Of a stretch of 64,000 nt of DNA, positions 1-8,204 are shown one piece after another. The notes under the pieces were generated by a model that was not told where the DNA came from, did not search any database, and saw only the letters and a program-made list of their open reading frames with translations. Within the stretch, counting starts at the first letter, position 1; every line of letters starts with the position of its first letter. Origin of the DNA: JAWVFM01 sp963739355. GTDB lineage: Bacteria > Actinomycetota > Thermoleophilia > Solirubrobacterales > 70-9. Location of the stretch: assembly GCA_963739355.1 (NCBI GenBank), contig CAVUAD010000005.1, positions 372,001-436,000 on the forward strand. Reading direction: 5' to 3'. The translations under genes were made by a program, and so were the position numbers.

Positions 1-122
1 ACGACGCCCCTTGGGGGGTGGCGGGGGGTGGCGAAGTTCACCCCTAGGGGCACTGGTCGCGCGGCCTGTTCGGCCCGATCATGCACTCCGGATCAACCAA
101 CCACCCGATCAGGAGAGAACGC

Positions 123-470
123 ATGACCGTCAAGAAGACCCGCAACGCCCTCACCGCCCTCGTCGCCGCGCTCTGCGTCGCCGTTGGCGCCACCGGCGTC
201 GCCAGCGCGCACAGCCCCGCCCAGGACAAGCTCACGATCCACTACACGGGCGACGGCTTCACCGGCAAGATCAAGAGCTCGAAGGCCAAGTGCCTCGCGA
301 ACCGGACGGTCACCGTCCACGGCCCGCACGGCCAGCGGCTCAAGGACACGACCGAGGACGATGGCGCCTGGGACACCGGCAACTCCGGCCAGGCCCACGG
401 CAAGTACTTCGCCACGGTCAACGCGAAGGGCAACTGCCTGCCGCTGGTCTCGAAGACCCTCCACCTCTAG
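123..470 (+). CDS. small exported two-Cys protein (paralog family A)
   Basis: A 115-residue protein of unknown function. It begins with a clear signal peptide (Lys/Arg n-region, Ala/Val-rich core, cleavage near SAHS about residue 28). The start at 123 is chosen because AGGAGAG lies 6-12 nt upstream and the signal peptide begins there; an upstream in-frame ATG at 81 lacks this. The mature part has two cysteines and the pattern F-x-G-x-I-x-S-x-K-x-K-C followed by R-x-V and, later, GKYFA-x-V. The same pattern recurs in the proteins at 26889 and, more weakly, 36896, so this is one of three paralogs in the window. A compact beta-sandwich exported protein is a guess. A strong hairpin follows the stop. 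Confidence 0.75.
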   Translation: MTVKKTRNALTALVAALCVAVGATGVASAHSPAQDKLTIHYTGDGFTGKIKSSKAKCLANRTVTVHGPHGQRLKDTTEDDGAWDTGNSGQAHGKYFATVNAKGNCLPLVSKTLHL

Positions 471-490
471 GAGCTAGCGGGACAAAGAGA

Positions 491-524
491 CGAGCCGGGC
501 GGCGCGAGAGCGTCGCCCGGCTCG
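491..524. terminator. bidirectional hairpin terminator
   Basis: An 11-bp perfect inverted repeat (CGAGCCGGGCG at 491-501 and its complement at 514-524) with a 12-nt loop lies between two convergent genes (stops at 470 and 552). There is no pure U-tract, only CTCGTTCTCGTTCTC after it, as is common in GC-rich actinobacteria. Confidence 0.7.
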
Positions 525-551
525 TTCTCGTTCTCCGAGACTCGCCGCTGC

Positions 552-1157
552 CTACTTGTAGAAGGCCTCGAGGAGCATCCAGCACCCGTCGCTGCCGGAG
601 GGCTTCTCGAACTTGTCCCGTCCGAGGGCGGGCTGGTAGATCAGCGTGTTGTCGCCACCGGAGCTGCAGCGGACGAAGCTGATCCTCTTGGCCCTCGCCG
701 CCAGGTACTCGCCCTTCTTGATCGGGATGTCCACCTTGAACTTCTCGATCTTGTAGTGGATGCCGTTGCCGGGCTGGCCGTCGTAGGCGATCTTCCCGCC
801 GTTCTCGACGATCTTGGCCTTCCCGTTCTTCTTCACCTTCGCGACCTGGAGCTTGAACTTGCCCGACGTCGCGGCGATGAGCTTGACCTTGTTGATCGTC
901 CCGTCCTTCGGCGCCTTCTGCTTGCCGTCCGGGTTGGGCGGCGCGTAGGCCTCGTTCAGGATGAACGTGCACTTCTGGTCCGACTTGGGCTCGCACTTCA
1001 AGCCGGGCGCGCCGTTCGACGGCTGCGTGTCCCTGGTTAGCTTGGACCCGAACTTGCTCCCTCCTCCGTGCCCGAACGCAAGCGGCGCGATCAGCGCCGC
1101 CGTCACGAAGGCGAGCGTCAGGACCTTCAGCCTGGTCCCGCGTCTACTCGTACTCAT
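552..1157 (-). CDS. exported Lys-rich protein of unknown function
   Basis: A 201-residue protein with an N-terminal signal peptide (Arg/Lys then LTLAFVTAALIAPLAFG; cleavage near residue 30). The mature part is Lys/Gly-rich with four cysteines (two in the N-terminal third, CEPKSDQKC, and two near the end, RCSSGG and GCW). No family is recognised. A GGAGG lies about 5 nt before the start. It converges with the exported protein ending at 470. Its composition resembles the other secreted proteins at 24404 and 26889, but no clear alignment is visible. Confidence 0.7.
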   Translation of the reverse strand: MSTSRRGTRLKVLTLAFVTAALIAPLAFGHGGGSKFGSKLTRDTQPSNGAPGLKCEPKSDQKCTFILNEAYAPPNPDGKQKAPKDGTINKVKLIAATSGKFKLQVAKVKKNGKAKIVENGGKIAYDGQPGNGIHYKIEKFKVDIPIKKGEYLAARAKRISFVRCSSGGDNTLIYQPALGRDKFEKPSGSDGCWMLLEAFYK

Positions 1158-1318
1158 CCAGCCTCCATTCGGCTTGCTCTTCCTGCTCCATGGCCGACCC
1201 TACACCGGGTCCGCGGGCAGAACGAGTCCCGCTGGTGAACGCGCCCTGTGAATGTCGATTCCGAGAGCGTCCGTTCGTCCCAGGTGTAGAACCTGGCTTC
1301 CGAGGAAAGGAGAAGACC

Positions 1319-1981
1319 ATGCGCATACTCGTCACCGGCGGGTCAGGCGTTCTTGGCAGCACCGCGATTCCCCTGCTGCGCGACGCCGGGCACACCGTCG
1401 ACGCTCCGGGCAGCAGCGAGCTCGACCTGTTCGACCCCGCGGCCGTGGCGGCGGCGGTCGCCGGCAAGGACGCGATCCTGCACCTCGCCACCCGCATTCC
1501 GCCGCCCGAGCGGCTGGGCGATCGCGAGGCCTGGCGCGACACCGACCGCCTGCGCGCCGGGGCGACGCCGATCCTCGTCGACGCGGCCCTCGCGGCGTCG
1601 GTCGAGTGGTTTCTGTTTCCGAGCATCGCGTTCGTCTATCCGGAGAGCGGCGAAGCCGACGAATCGACGCCGGTGGCGGACCCGGTGCTCGAGATCCTGC
1701 GCTCGGCGCTGGAGGCCGAGCGCCACGTCGCGCGCTTCGACGGCGACGGCAGGCGCGGCGTGGTGCTGCGCCTGGGTGTGCTCTACGGGCCGAGCATCGG
1801 CAAGGAGACGCCCAACGAGCACTGGGCGGCCTACGGTGCGACGCTCCGGATCGAGGATGCGGGAAGCGCGATCGCCGCCGCCACCGAGATCCCCGGCGGC
1901 GTCTACAACGTGGTGAGCGACGGCGAGCGGATCTCGAACGAGCGCTTCAGGGACACCGCGGGCTGGCGGCCCGAGTTCTGA
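1319..1981 (+). CDS. NAD(P)-binding SDR/epimerase-like protein, short, catalytic Tyr/Lys not conserved
   Basis: A 220-residue extended-SDR-like Rossmann protein. The glycine motif TGGSGVLG lies at residues 6-13, the acidic/NAD region ELDLFD follows, and LHLATR is the usual strand-4 region. The start at 1319 has AGGAAAGGAG just upstream. It is shorter than typical epimerases (about 300). The helix that should carry YxxxK reads ILRSALEAE, so both catalytic residues appear replaced. It may therefore bind nucleotide without classical catalysis, or be a divergent reductase. No operon partner; a tRNA-Ser gene follows on the other strand. Confidence 0.75.
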   Translation: MRILVTGGSGVLGSTAIPLLRDAGHTVDAPGSSELDLFDPAAVAAAVAGKDAILHLATRIPPPERLGDREAWRDTDRLRAGATPILVDAALAASVEWFLFPSIAFVYPESGEADESTPVADPVLEILRSALEAERHVARFDGDGRRGVVLRLGVLYGPSIGKETPNEHWAAYGATLRIEDAGSAIAAATEIPGGVYNVVSDGERISNERFRDTAGWRPEF

Positions 1982-2000
1982 TCCGGGTCGCTACCCGCAG

Positions 2001-2089
2001 CGGAGGGGGAGGGATTCGAACCCTCGAGAGACCGAAGGGCCTCTAACGGCTTTCAAGGCCGCCGCATTCAACCGCTCTGCCACCCCTCC
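2001..2089 (-). tRNA. tRNA-Ser(UGA)
   Basis: On the minus strand the sequence starts GGAGGGGTGGCAGAGCGG, has the anticodon loop CTTGAAA (anticodon TGA), a long variable arm typical of class II tRNA-Ser, the T-loop GGTTCGAATCC and a 7-bp acceptor stem closed by CCCCTCC plus discriminator G. The CCA is not encoded. Confidence 0.95.
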
Positions 2090-2108
2090 GAGGGTGGGGT
2101 CAGCGTAG

Positions 2109-3299
2109 TTAGTGGAGGCGGCGGCGGTGCTTTCGGGCGCCGGGCGCGTACTGCATGTACCGCCGGGAGTCGAGGATCTTCCGCAAGGCGCTGCGGGACC
2201 TGTCGAAGTGCTCGATGTCGTACGGGCTGCCGAAGTAGACGGAGCGGTAGTAGACGAGCATCCGCGTGCGCTCGTGCTGCTTTGCCCACTTGAACAGCCA
2301 GCGGACGAACTGCCCGTTTCCGTCGCGATCCCAGGGCGAGTACTCCGTGATCGCGAACGGGAACGCCCGGTAGTGCTTGTAGAAGCTCGAGAGCGCGCTC
2401 TTGATGCCCGGCGTCGCGTACTTCCCGTAGATGTCCGCGGCTACCCAGTCGACGTACTTGGCGCCCGGCCAGTACGCCTTCACGCTGTTGCCCTTGACGT
2501 CCGGCGAGGAGATGGTCTGGGGGTTCCAGATCATCGCCACCTTCGGCTTCTCGAGGCCTTTGGAGACGTTGTCGCGCTTGTAGATGCGGGCGCGGTTGGA
2601 CGAGGCCCGCAGGAGGCGAGGCATCTTCAGGCGGCGCAGCTGCCCGTTGACCTTCTTGAGCGAGCCGCCGTGGACGATGACGGAGAAGCGCCGCCAGGCC
2701 TGGCGGTACTGCGCCGTGGAGTGGTCGCGCCCGCGGCTCGAACCGTCGGCGTTGACGGCGCCGTAGGGGTTCCAGGCCCCGTTCATCTCCGGCATCAGCC
2801 GGATGTAGACCACCTGTCCTGAGCCGGCGATCGACTGGTTGAGGCGCAGGATGTAGTGATCGCCGCGGCCCTCGGCGATCTGCTCCGGCGTGATCACCTC
2901 GGGCCCGTCGCCGGGCGCGGTGGAGAGGCTGAGAATGCCGCGCGTGCGGGTCTGTCGCCAGCGGTCGAGCGCCCCGGTGCTGAGCGGCGTGTCCCAGTTG
3001 AAGAAGTCCTCCTCCACCGCCGGGTGGGCGCCAACCTGCTTCGTGAACCGGTTGAGGTCAGCGTTGCCGACGCGCGTCTCGGAGATCCCGCTGAAGGTCT
3101 TGCCCTTTGGAGGCGCGTACGTCGGGTTCTTGTGTCGGTGGTGGTGGCGATGGCGATGGCGGCCGTGATGTCCGCCGCCGTGGTGGTGTCCGTGCTGCGC
3201 GACCGCGCCGCCGGGCAGGCACAGCGCCACCAGCCCCCAGAGGATGAGGAGCGGCCAGCGCCACGCGCCGAACGCCCGTCTTGCCGCGCAACGACTCAC
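2109..3299 (-). CDS. exported GH26-like glycoside hydrolase with His-rich linker
   Basis: A 396-residue secreted protein resembling glycoside hydrolase family 26 (beta-mannanase/glucanase fold). A signal peptide (residues 1-34, core LLILWGLVALCL, cleavage after AVA) is followed by a remarkable His/Gly/Arg run at residues 36-57, then the catalytic domain. RLMPEMNGAWNP contains the likely acid/base Glu171, and ITEYSPWD contains the likely nucleophile Glu319. I chose the GTG at 3299 because it places the signal peptide at the N-terminus. An ATG at 3407 would add 36 unlikely residues and run into the promoter of the divergent gene at 3427. The polysaccharide substrate is unknown; the His run may bind metal. 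Confidence 0.75.
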   Translation of the reverse strand: MSRCAARRAFGAWRWPLLILWGLVALCLPGGAVAQHGHHHGGGHHGRHRHRHHHRHKNPTYAPPKGKTFSGISETRVGNADLNRFTKQVGAHPAVEEDFFNWDTPLSTGALDRWRQTRTRGILSLSTAPGDGPEVITPEQIAEGRGDHYILRLNQSIAGSGQVVYIRLMPEMNGAWNPYGAVNADGSSRGRDHSTAQYRQAWRRFSVIVHGGSLKKVNGQLRRLKMPRLLRASSNRARIYKRDNVSKGLEKPKVAMIWNPQTISSPDVKGNSVKAYWPGAKYVDWVAADIYGKYATPGIKSALSSFYKHYRAFPFAITEYSPWDRDGNGQFVRWLFKWAKQHERTRMLVYYRSVYFGSPYDIEHFDRSRSALRKILDSRRYMQYAPGARKHRRRLH

Positions 3300-3412
3300 G
3301 CTGGTCTCATCGGAGCCGTTGACTTGGCGCTTGAGCCCGCGCGCCGAGGGCGGACCGCCGGTGGACGGATGGTGGACGAGGCCGCCTGCACGGGGTCCCG
3401 GGATCACTCATC

Positions 3413-3418
3413 TAGGCT
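3413..3418 (+). promoter_or_regulatory. -10 box of a probably leaderless transcript
   Basis: TAGGCT ends 8 nt before the ATG at 3427 and there is no Shine-Dalgarno. One of a recurring set of such boxes in this window. Confidence 0.45.
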
Positions 3419-3426
3419 CACCGGCG

Positions 3427-4716
3427 ATGAGCGGCGAATGGCGAAACTGGGCCGGGGATCAGACCTGCGTACCGTCCGAGATCGTCTCGCCCGGCACACG
3501 CGAGGAGCTCATCGAGGTCATCCGCCGCAGCCGCGAGGCGGGGCGGAGAGTTCGCGTCGCCGGCTCGGGCCATTCCTTCACCGAGGCCGCGCTCACCGGT
3601 GGGACGATGATCTCGCTCGCGCGCATGGGCAGCGTGCTGGAGGCCGATCGCGAAACGGGCCGCGTCAGGGTCGAGGCGGGCGTGGCGCTTCATGACCTGA
3701 ACCCGGCGCTCTGGGGTCTCGGCCTGGCGATGGAGAACCTCGGCGACATCGACGTCCAGTCGCTGGCCGGGGCGATCTCCACCGCCACCCACGGCACCGG
3801 CGGCAGCCTGCGGAACATCTCCGCCCAGGTCGAGGCGGTCGAGCTCGTCACGGCCGACGGCGAGGTCCACGAGCTCGACGGCGGCGACGAGCTGCGCGCC
3901 GCGCGAGTCTCGCTGGGCGCGCTGGGCGTGATCACCGCGGTCACCCTGCGCACGGTGCCGGCGTTCACGCTGCACCGCCTCGACTCGCCGCAGCCGCTTG
4001 CCCAGGTGCTCGACCGCTACGAGGAGGTCGTCGAGGCGAACGACCACTTCGAGCTCTTCGTCTTCCCCTACACGGAGACGGCGCTCGTGATCGAGCGAAA
4101 CCGCACCGACGAGCCGCCCAACCCGCCGAACCGCGCCGCCGCCTGGCTCAACGACGTGCTGCTCGAGAACTACGTGCTCGACCTGCTGGCCCGCACCGGC
4201 CGGCGCTTCCCCGGCATGAACCCGCGGATGGCGAGGGTTGCCGCCCGCCTCCTGTCGCACTCCGAGCGCCGCGACCGCAGCTACCGGATCTTCGCCACAG
4301 ACCGGCGCGTGCGCTTTACGGAGATGGAGTACGCGGTGCCGCGCGAGCACGGACCGGAGGCCCTGCGCCGGGTCCTCGACCTGATCCGCGGCGAGCGGAT
4401 CGAGGTCTTCTTCCCAATCGAGTTTCGCGTCGTCGCGGCCGACCACGCCCTCCTCAGCCCCACGTACGAGCGCCCGAGCGCCTACATCGCGGTCCACCAG
4501 TACCGCGGGATGGAGTGGCGCGCCTACTTCGAGGAGGTCGAGGCCATCATGCGCTCATTCGGCGGGCGCCCGCACTGGGGCAAGCGCCACTTCCAGGACG
4601 CCGCCTCGCTCGCCGAGCTCTACCCGCGCTTCGGCGACTTCCTGGCGATCCGCGAGCGGTACGACCCGGACCGCCTCTTCGCCAACGAGTACACCGAGCG
4701 CGTCCTCGGTGCCTGA
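3427..4716 (+). CDS. FAD-linked sugar-lactone oxidase family protein (D-arabinono-1,4-lactone oxidase-like)
   Basis: A 429-residue flavoprotein of the VAO/PCMH family. The N-terminal FAD domain carries VAGSGHSFTEAA (residues about 45-56); the His in GSGHS is the usual covalent FAD site in aldonolactone and alditol oxidases. THGTGGSLRNIS and SLGALGVIT are the other FAD-contact motifs. The C-terminal ALO domain ends with HWGKRHF and YDPDRLFANEYTERVL, typical of L-gulono/D-arabinono-lactone oxidases. The reaction would be O2-dependent oxidation of a sugar lactone or polyol; the exact substrate cannot be read from sequence. It is monocistronic and divergent from the GH26-like gene. Confidence 0.88.
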   Translation: MSGEWRNWAGDQTCVPSEIVSPGTREELIEVIRRSREAGRRVRVAGSGHSFTEAALTGGTMISLARMGSVLEADRETGRVRVEAGVALHDLNPALWGLGLAMENLGDIDVQSLAGAISTATHGTGGSLRNISAQVEAVELVTADGEVHELDGGDELRAARVSLGALGVITAVTLRTVPAFTLHRLDSPQPLAQVLDRYEEVVEANDHFELFVFPYTETALVIERNRTDEPPNPPNRAAAWLNDVLLENYVLDLLARTGRRFPGMNPRMARVAARLLSHSERRDRSYRIFATDRRVRFTEMEYAVPREHGPEALRRVLDLIRGERIEVFFPIEFRVVAADHALLSPTYERPSAYIAVHQYRGMEWRAYFEEVEAIMRSFGGRPHWGKRHFQDAASLAELYPRFGDFLAIRERYDPDRLFANEYTERVLGA

Positions 4717-4725
4717 CACCGGGCG

Positions 4726-5943
4726 CTAGAGGAACGCGTGGCCGTCGCCGCGATAGGTGGTGACCTCGTCGACGATCTCGTTGCCGGACACGAGGTAGAG
4801 CGTGTTGAAGCGCTCGCAGAGCTCACCGGCCTTGGCGTGGCGCATGTAGATGCGGTCGCCCACGCGGATCTTCTTGGCGGCGGTGCCGAGGAGGGGGGTC
4901 TGGACCTCGCCGGCGCCCTCGTCGGAGTCGAGGTTCAGGCCGATTGGGAGGTAGGGCTGCGGGAGGCGCGCCCGGTCTCCGGATCCTGAGGCCAGGTACC
5001 CGCCGCCGAGCGCAGTCACGATCCCCGGCCCGGGGCGGCGAACGACGGGCAGGACGAAGAACGCGGCAGGCGTGAGGTCGAGCGAGCGGTACGTGTCGAA
5101 GAGCGTCGGCGCGTAGAAGCCCGAGCCCGCCGTGAGCTCGGTGACGGTGCCCGCCGCGGCCGTGCGAGCCAGGCTCCCGGTCCCGCCGCCGTTCACGAAG
5201 CCCGGCTCGGCCACGTCGCGGATCGCCTCGAGGAGCGCCGGCAGCCGCCTGTGCAGATCGCCCTCGGAGCGCGACTGCATCGCGCGGATCATGGCGCTGC
5301 GCAGTGGCCTGCCGGGTACGCGGTCGCCGACGCCGGCGATCTGGCCCTCGTAGGCCATGACCCCGGCGAGCCGGGTCCCCGGCCGTCCGTGGATCTCCTG
5401 GGCGAGCCGCTTTGCCTGCCACGGCCAGTGGATCGGCGAGCGCTTCGGGCCGATGCGCGCGAGCCGGCCGCGCAGCGGCCAGTAGCCGGCGTCGAGGTCC
5501 ATGCAGACCGGCAGCTGCGAGCGGCCGCTGCCGATCGTGGCCTCGATCAGGTCGAGCTGCGCCACCACGTCGACCATCAGGACCGGAGGCTTCACGTCGC
5601 CGCCGGCCGCCAGCTTCGCCGCCGTCGAGATGGCCACGCGGTCGACGGTTGGGTAGGCGACCACGACGTCGTCGAATCCGAGGCTCGCCAGGTGAAGCGC
5701 TTCGGGGAGGGTGAAAGCGAGAACCCCTCTGAAGCCTTCGTCCAGCTCCAGCGCCCGTCGCAACAGCGCCAGTGACCGCACCGACTTCGAGGCGACGCGA
5801 ATCGGGAGGCCGCCCGCTTGGGCCAGCATCGCCCGCCCGTTGGCGTCGAACGCGTCGAGGTCGACGAACGCGAACGGGGCGGGAATGGCCTCGAACATGG
5901 CCTCGTAGCGCGCGTGCAGTGCGGCGGCGTTCGACTCGGTCAC
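4726..5943 (-). CDS. alanine racemase-fold PLP enzyme (D-threonine aldolase/D-serine dehydratase-like)
   Basis: A 405-residue fold-type III PLP protein. The N-terminal TIM-barrel domain carries the Schiff-base Lys53 in IRVASKSVRS. The C-terminal domain matches the D-serine-dehydratase-like family, including the metal-site pattern MRHAKAGELCERF (His and Cys). VNGGGTGS is the PLP-phosphate loop. Possible reactions are aldol cleavage of D-threonine-like amino acids or D-amino-acid deamination. The GTG at 5943 is preferred over the codon at 6045, because the extra 34 residues are Pro/Arg-rich and overlap the start region of the divergent gene at 6018. Confidence 0.8.
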   Translation of the reverse strand: MTESNAAALHARYEAMFEAIPAPFAFVDLDAFDANGRAMLAQAGGLPIRVASKSVRSLALLRRALELDEGFRGVLAFTLPEALHLASLGFDDVVVAYPTVDRVAISTAAKLAAGGDVKPPVLMVDVVAQLDLIEATIGSGRSQLPVCMDLDAGYWPLRGRLARIGPKRSPIHWPWQAKRLAQEIHGRPGTRLAGVMAYEGQIAGVGDRVPGRPLRSAMIRAMQSRSEGDLHRRLPALLEAIRDVAEPGFVNGGGTGSLARTAAAGTVTELTAGSGFYAPTLFDTYRSLDLTPAAFFVLPVVRRPGPGIVTALGGGYLASGSGDRARLPQPYLPIGLNLDSDEGAGEVQTPLLGTAAKKIRVGDRIYMRHAKAGELCERFNTLYLVSGNEIVDEVTTYRGDGHAFL

Positions 5944-6017
5944 GCGCGGGCTCAACTTGCGGCGAGCGTATCCGGCCGGGGGAGGAACGCGCCGCGCGAC
6001 GCCGAAAGCAGTCGATC

Positions 6018-6701
6018 GTGGAAAGCTCGATCCCCCCGCCCCCACCGCCCGCGGCCACGCCTCCCGGCTCCGGCCTTCACAACTACCCGCTCACCTTCTC
6101 GGTCGAGTACCCGGAGCGCAGCCTCAACCGCCTGAGCTCGGCATTCCGGATCTTCGCCGCGATCCCCATCGCGATCCTCGCGGAGACGATTTCCGGCGGC
6201 AGCTACTCGGCGAGCTTCGGCGACCACGGCGCCCACTACGTGAGCAGCGGGGTCGCGATCCTCTTCATTCCCGTGCTCCTGATGCTGCTCTTCCGCAAGA
6301 AGTACCCGCGCTGGTGGTACGACTGGAACCTTCAGATCACCCGGTTCAGCAACCGGATCGCGGTGTACCTCGCCCTCATGGACGACCGCTACCCGTCTAC
6401 GGACGACGAGCAGGCTGTCCACCTCGACTTCCCGTATCCGGACGCCGAGCGCGACCTCGCCCGCGGGATGCCGCTGATCAAGTGGCTGCTCGCGATCCCC
6501 CACTACATCGTCCTCTTCTTCCTCACCATCGGGGCGTTCTTCGCGGCGATCTTCGCCTGGTTCGCGATCCTCTTCACCGGCCGCTACCCGCGAGGGCTCT
6601 TCGGCTACATCGAGGGCGTGATCCGCTGGCACAACCGCGTGGCCGCGTACACGCTGCTGCTGATCACGGACCGCTATCCGCCGTTCAGCCTCCAGCCCTG
6701 A
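6018..6701 (+). CDS. DUF4389-type membrane protein
   Basis: A 227-residue protein with a Pro-rich cytoplasmic N-terminus (PPPPPP), then three or four hydrophobic segments (around residues 45-65, 75-95 and 150-185). The signature FSVEYPERSLNRLSSAFRIF and two copies of RYP with RWHNRVAAY are typical of DUF4389 proteins, whose role is unknown. The GTG at 6018 is the only sensible start near the Pro-rich leader, with a weak AAAG upstream. The gene is divergent from the PLP enzyme and is followed by a tRNA-Ser. Confidence 0.8.
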   Translation: MESSIPPPPPPAATPPGSGLHNYPLTFSVEYPERSLNRLSSAFRIFAAIPIAILAETISGGSYSASFGDHGAHYVSSGVAILFIPVLLMLLFRKKYPRWWYDWNLQITRFSNRIAVYLALMDDRYPSTDDEQAVHLDFPYPDAERDLARGMPLIKWLLAIPHYIVLFFLTIGAFFAAIFAWFAILFTGRYPRGLFGYIEGVIRWHNRVAAYTLLLITDRYPPFSLQP

Positions 6702-6751
6702 GCTGCCCTGCTTCTCAGAGCAGCCGCTACTACGATTGGCCGACCACGCCC

Positions 6752-6841
6752 GGAGAGGTGGCCGAGTGGCTGAAGGCACTCGCCTGCTAAGCGAGTAGGG
6801 GGCGACAAGCTCTCTCGAGGGTTCGAATCCCTCCCTCTCCG
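6752..6841 (+). tRNA. tRNA-Ser(GCU)
   Basis: Starts GGAGAGGTGGCCGAGTGG. The anticodon loop CTGCTAA gives GCT. It has a long variable arm (about 20 nt), the T-loop GGTTCGAATCC, and an acceptor stem GGAGAGG/CCTCTCC with discriminator G. No encoded CCA. TACGAT at 6731-6736 is a plausible -10 box. Confidence 0.95.
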
Positions 6842-6926
6842 CTCCTCGCCGGAAAGCGCAAGACTCCTGGGGACGGCGGGTTTCAGGCGCTCGTCGGCGG
6901 CTGATCCGCGGGCTCAGGGAGCGGAG

Positions 6927-7328
6927 CTAAGCCACTTCGAGCGGGAAGTGCATTCGCACCGAGGTCCCGTGAGGGTGGGCCGGGCGGACCTCGAAGCCCG
7001 AGCTGAGCGAGCCGATCAGCGAGAGGCCGAGACCGAGGCCGCGGTTTGCCGGGTCGAGCATCATCCCGTCGCCGTCGTCGGTGACGGTGACGCGGAGGAG
7101 GTCGGGGACCAGTACCTCCGCCCTGACCTCGATCGAACCACATCGCCCTCGCCGGTAGCCGTGCACGACGGCGTTCGCGACCGCCTCGCTGACGGCGAGC
7201 GCGAGGTCATCGACGTTCTCCACGCCCATCTTCTCGGCGTACGCCTTGACCCGGTGGCGCCCCCTTGTGACGCTCTCGGGCTCGGCGGGGTACTTCACGA
7301 TTAAGGGCTCGCTCCCTGCCGCGTCCAT
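6927..7328 (-). CDS. RsbW-like anti-sigma factor / serine kinase (HATPase_c_2)
   Basis: A 133-residue GHKL ATPase-fold protein of the RsbW/SpoIIAB type. The N-box is SEAVANAVVHGY (about residues 47-58), the G1 box is VTDDGDGM and the G2 box is GLGLGLSLI. Such proteins bind a sigma factor and phosphorylate a STAS antagonist. It is transcribed away from a second RsbW-like gene at 7411, with 80 bp between them, so the two probably belong to the same regulatory circuit. TAGTGG sits close upstream of the start. Which sigma factor it controls is not visible here. Confidence 0.88.
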   Translation of the reverse strand: MDAAGSEPLIVKYPAEPESVTRGRHRVKAYAEKMGVENVDDLALAVSEAVANAVVHGYRRGRCGSIEVRAEVLVPDLLRVTVTDDGDGMMLDPANRGLGLGLSLIGSLSSGFEVRPAHPHGTSVRMHFPLEVA

Positions 7329-7410
7329 ACCCTGCCACTACCCGATGCTGAAAGGCTCACGCCCCTTGCGAGGGCGCCGCCTTGCAGCGGAGATATAGGT
7401 TGTGCGGTAT

Positions 7411-7827
7411 ATGACCGCGGAGAGCATGAAGCGCTCCGACGTCGATGTCGTCCTTGCAGGTCTGCCCGAGAGCGTCACGGAGGCACGCCACCTGGTGGTC
7501 GCGCTGGCGCGGGAGCTCGGCGCCAGCGAGTACGACGTGGCCCTCGCCGTGAGCGAGGCGGTCGGCAACGCCGTCGTTCACGCCTTCGTCGGACGCGAGC
7601 CCGGCACCATCACGATCCGGGCGAAACGCCAGCGCGATCGCCTCGTGGTGACCGTGAGCGACGACGGGATCGGGATGAAGCCCAACCTCGACAGTCCGGG
7701 GCTCGGCATGGGGGTCTCGCTGATCACGCGGTCCGCGGACGAGGTCCGGTTCGACTCGGCGGATGGCGGGACGACCGTCTCCATGGGGTTCGAGCTCGAC
7801 CCTGCTCGCGTGGAGGAGGCGCTGTGA
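7411..7827 (+). CDS. RsbW-like anti-sigma factor / serine kinase (HATPase_c_2)
   Basis: A 138-residue GHKL kinase, closely similar in layout to the divergent gene at 6927: N-box SEAVGNAVVHAF, G1 VSDDGIGM, G2 GLGMGVSLI. ATG 7411 is chosen; GTG 7402 and ATG 7426 are also in frame. It is the first gene of a three-gene operon. Its last codons overlap the next gene by 4 nt (GTGA), so kinase and antagonist are probably translationally coupled. Expected role: phosphorylate and inactivate the STAS protein and/or bind a sigma factor. Confidence 0.88.
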   Translation: MTAESMKRSDVDVVLAGLPESVTEARHLVVALARELGASEYDVALAVSEAVGNAVVHAFVGREPGTITIRAKRQRDRLVVTVSDDGIGMKPNLDSPGLGMGVSLITRSADEVRFDSADGGTTVSMGFELDPARVEEAL

Positions 7828-8204
7828 GCCCGCAGGGCCTGGAGGTCATCGTGGACGTCCGCGATGCCGGGGGGCGGCGCGTGACCCTGGTGCGCGCCAG
7901 CGGCGAGGTCGACCTGTCGAACGCGGAGGAGCTGGCCGCGCCGCTTCTGTCCGCCGACGCCTGGGACGAAAGCCCGATCGTCCTCGACCTCGTCGACGTG
8001 CCGTTCATGGACTCGAGCGGCCTGCGTGTCGTGCTGAGCGCCGTGCGTGACCTGGGCTCCCGTCTTGCCGTCGTCGTTCGTCCCGAATCGCCAATCGAGA
8101 ACCTGCTGGAGCTCGCGCAGCTCAGCGGACGGGTACCTGCTTACGCGACACAGCAGGAAGCCATCACCGCCGTCGTGAAGGCCAAGCCCGATGGCGCAAC
8201 CTGA
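7824..8204 (+). CDS. STAS-domain anti-sigma factor antagonist
   Basis: A 126-residue single STAS domain. The signature FMDSSGLRVVLSA holds Ser64-Ser65, one of which is the site phosphorylated by an RsbW-type kinase in SpoIIAA/RsbV proteins. In the unphosphorylated state it would capture the kinase and free the sigma factor. It starts with GTG overlapping the stop of the kinase gene, and its own end overlaps the phosphatase gene by 14 nt. This gives the order kinase-antagonist-phosphatase, a complete partner-switching set. Confidence 0.9.
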   Translation: MSPQGLEVIVDVRDAGGRRVTLVRASGEVDLSNAEELAAPLLSADAWDESPIVLDLVDVPFMDSSGLRVVLSAVRDLGSRLAVVVRPESPIENLLELAQLSGRVPAYATQQEAITAVVKAKPDGAT

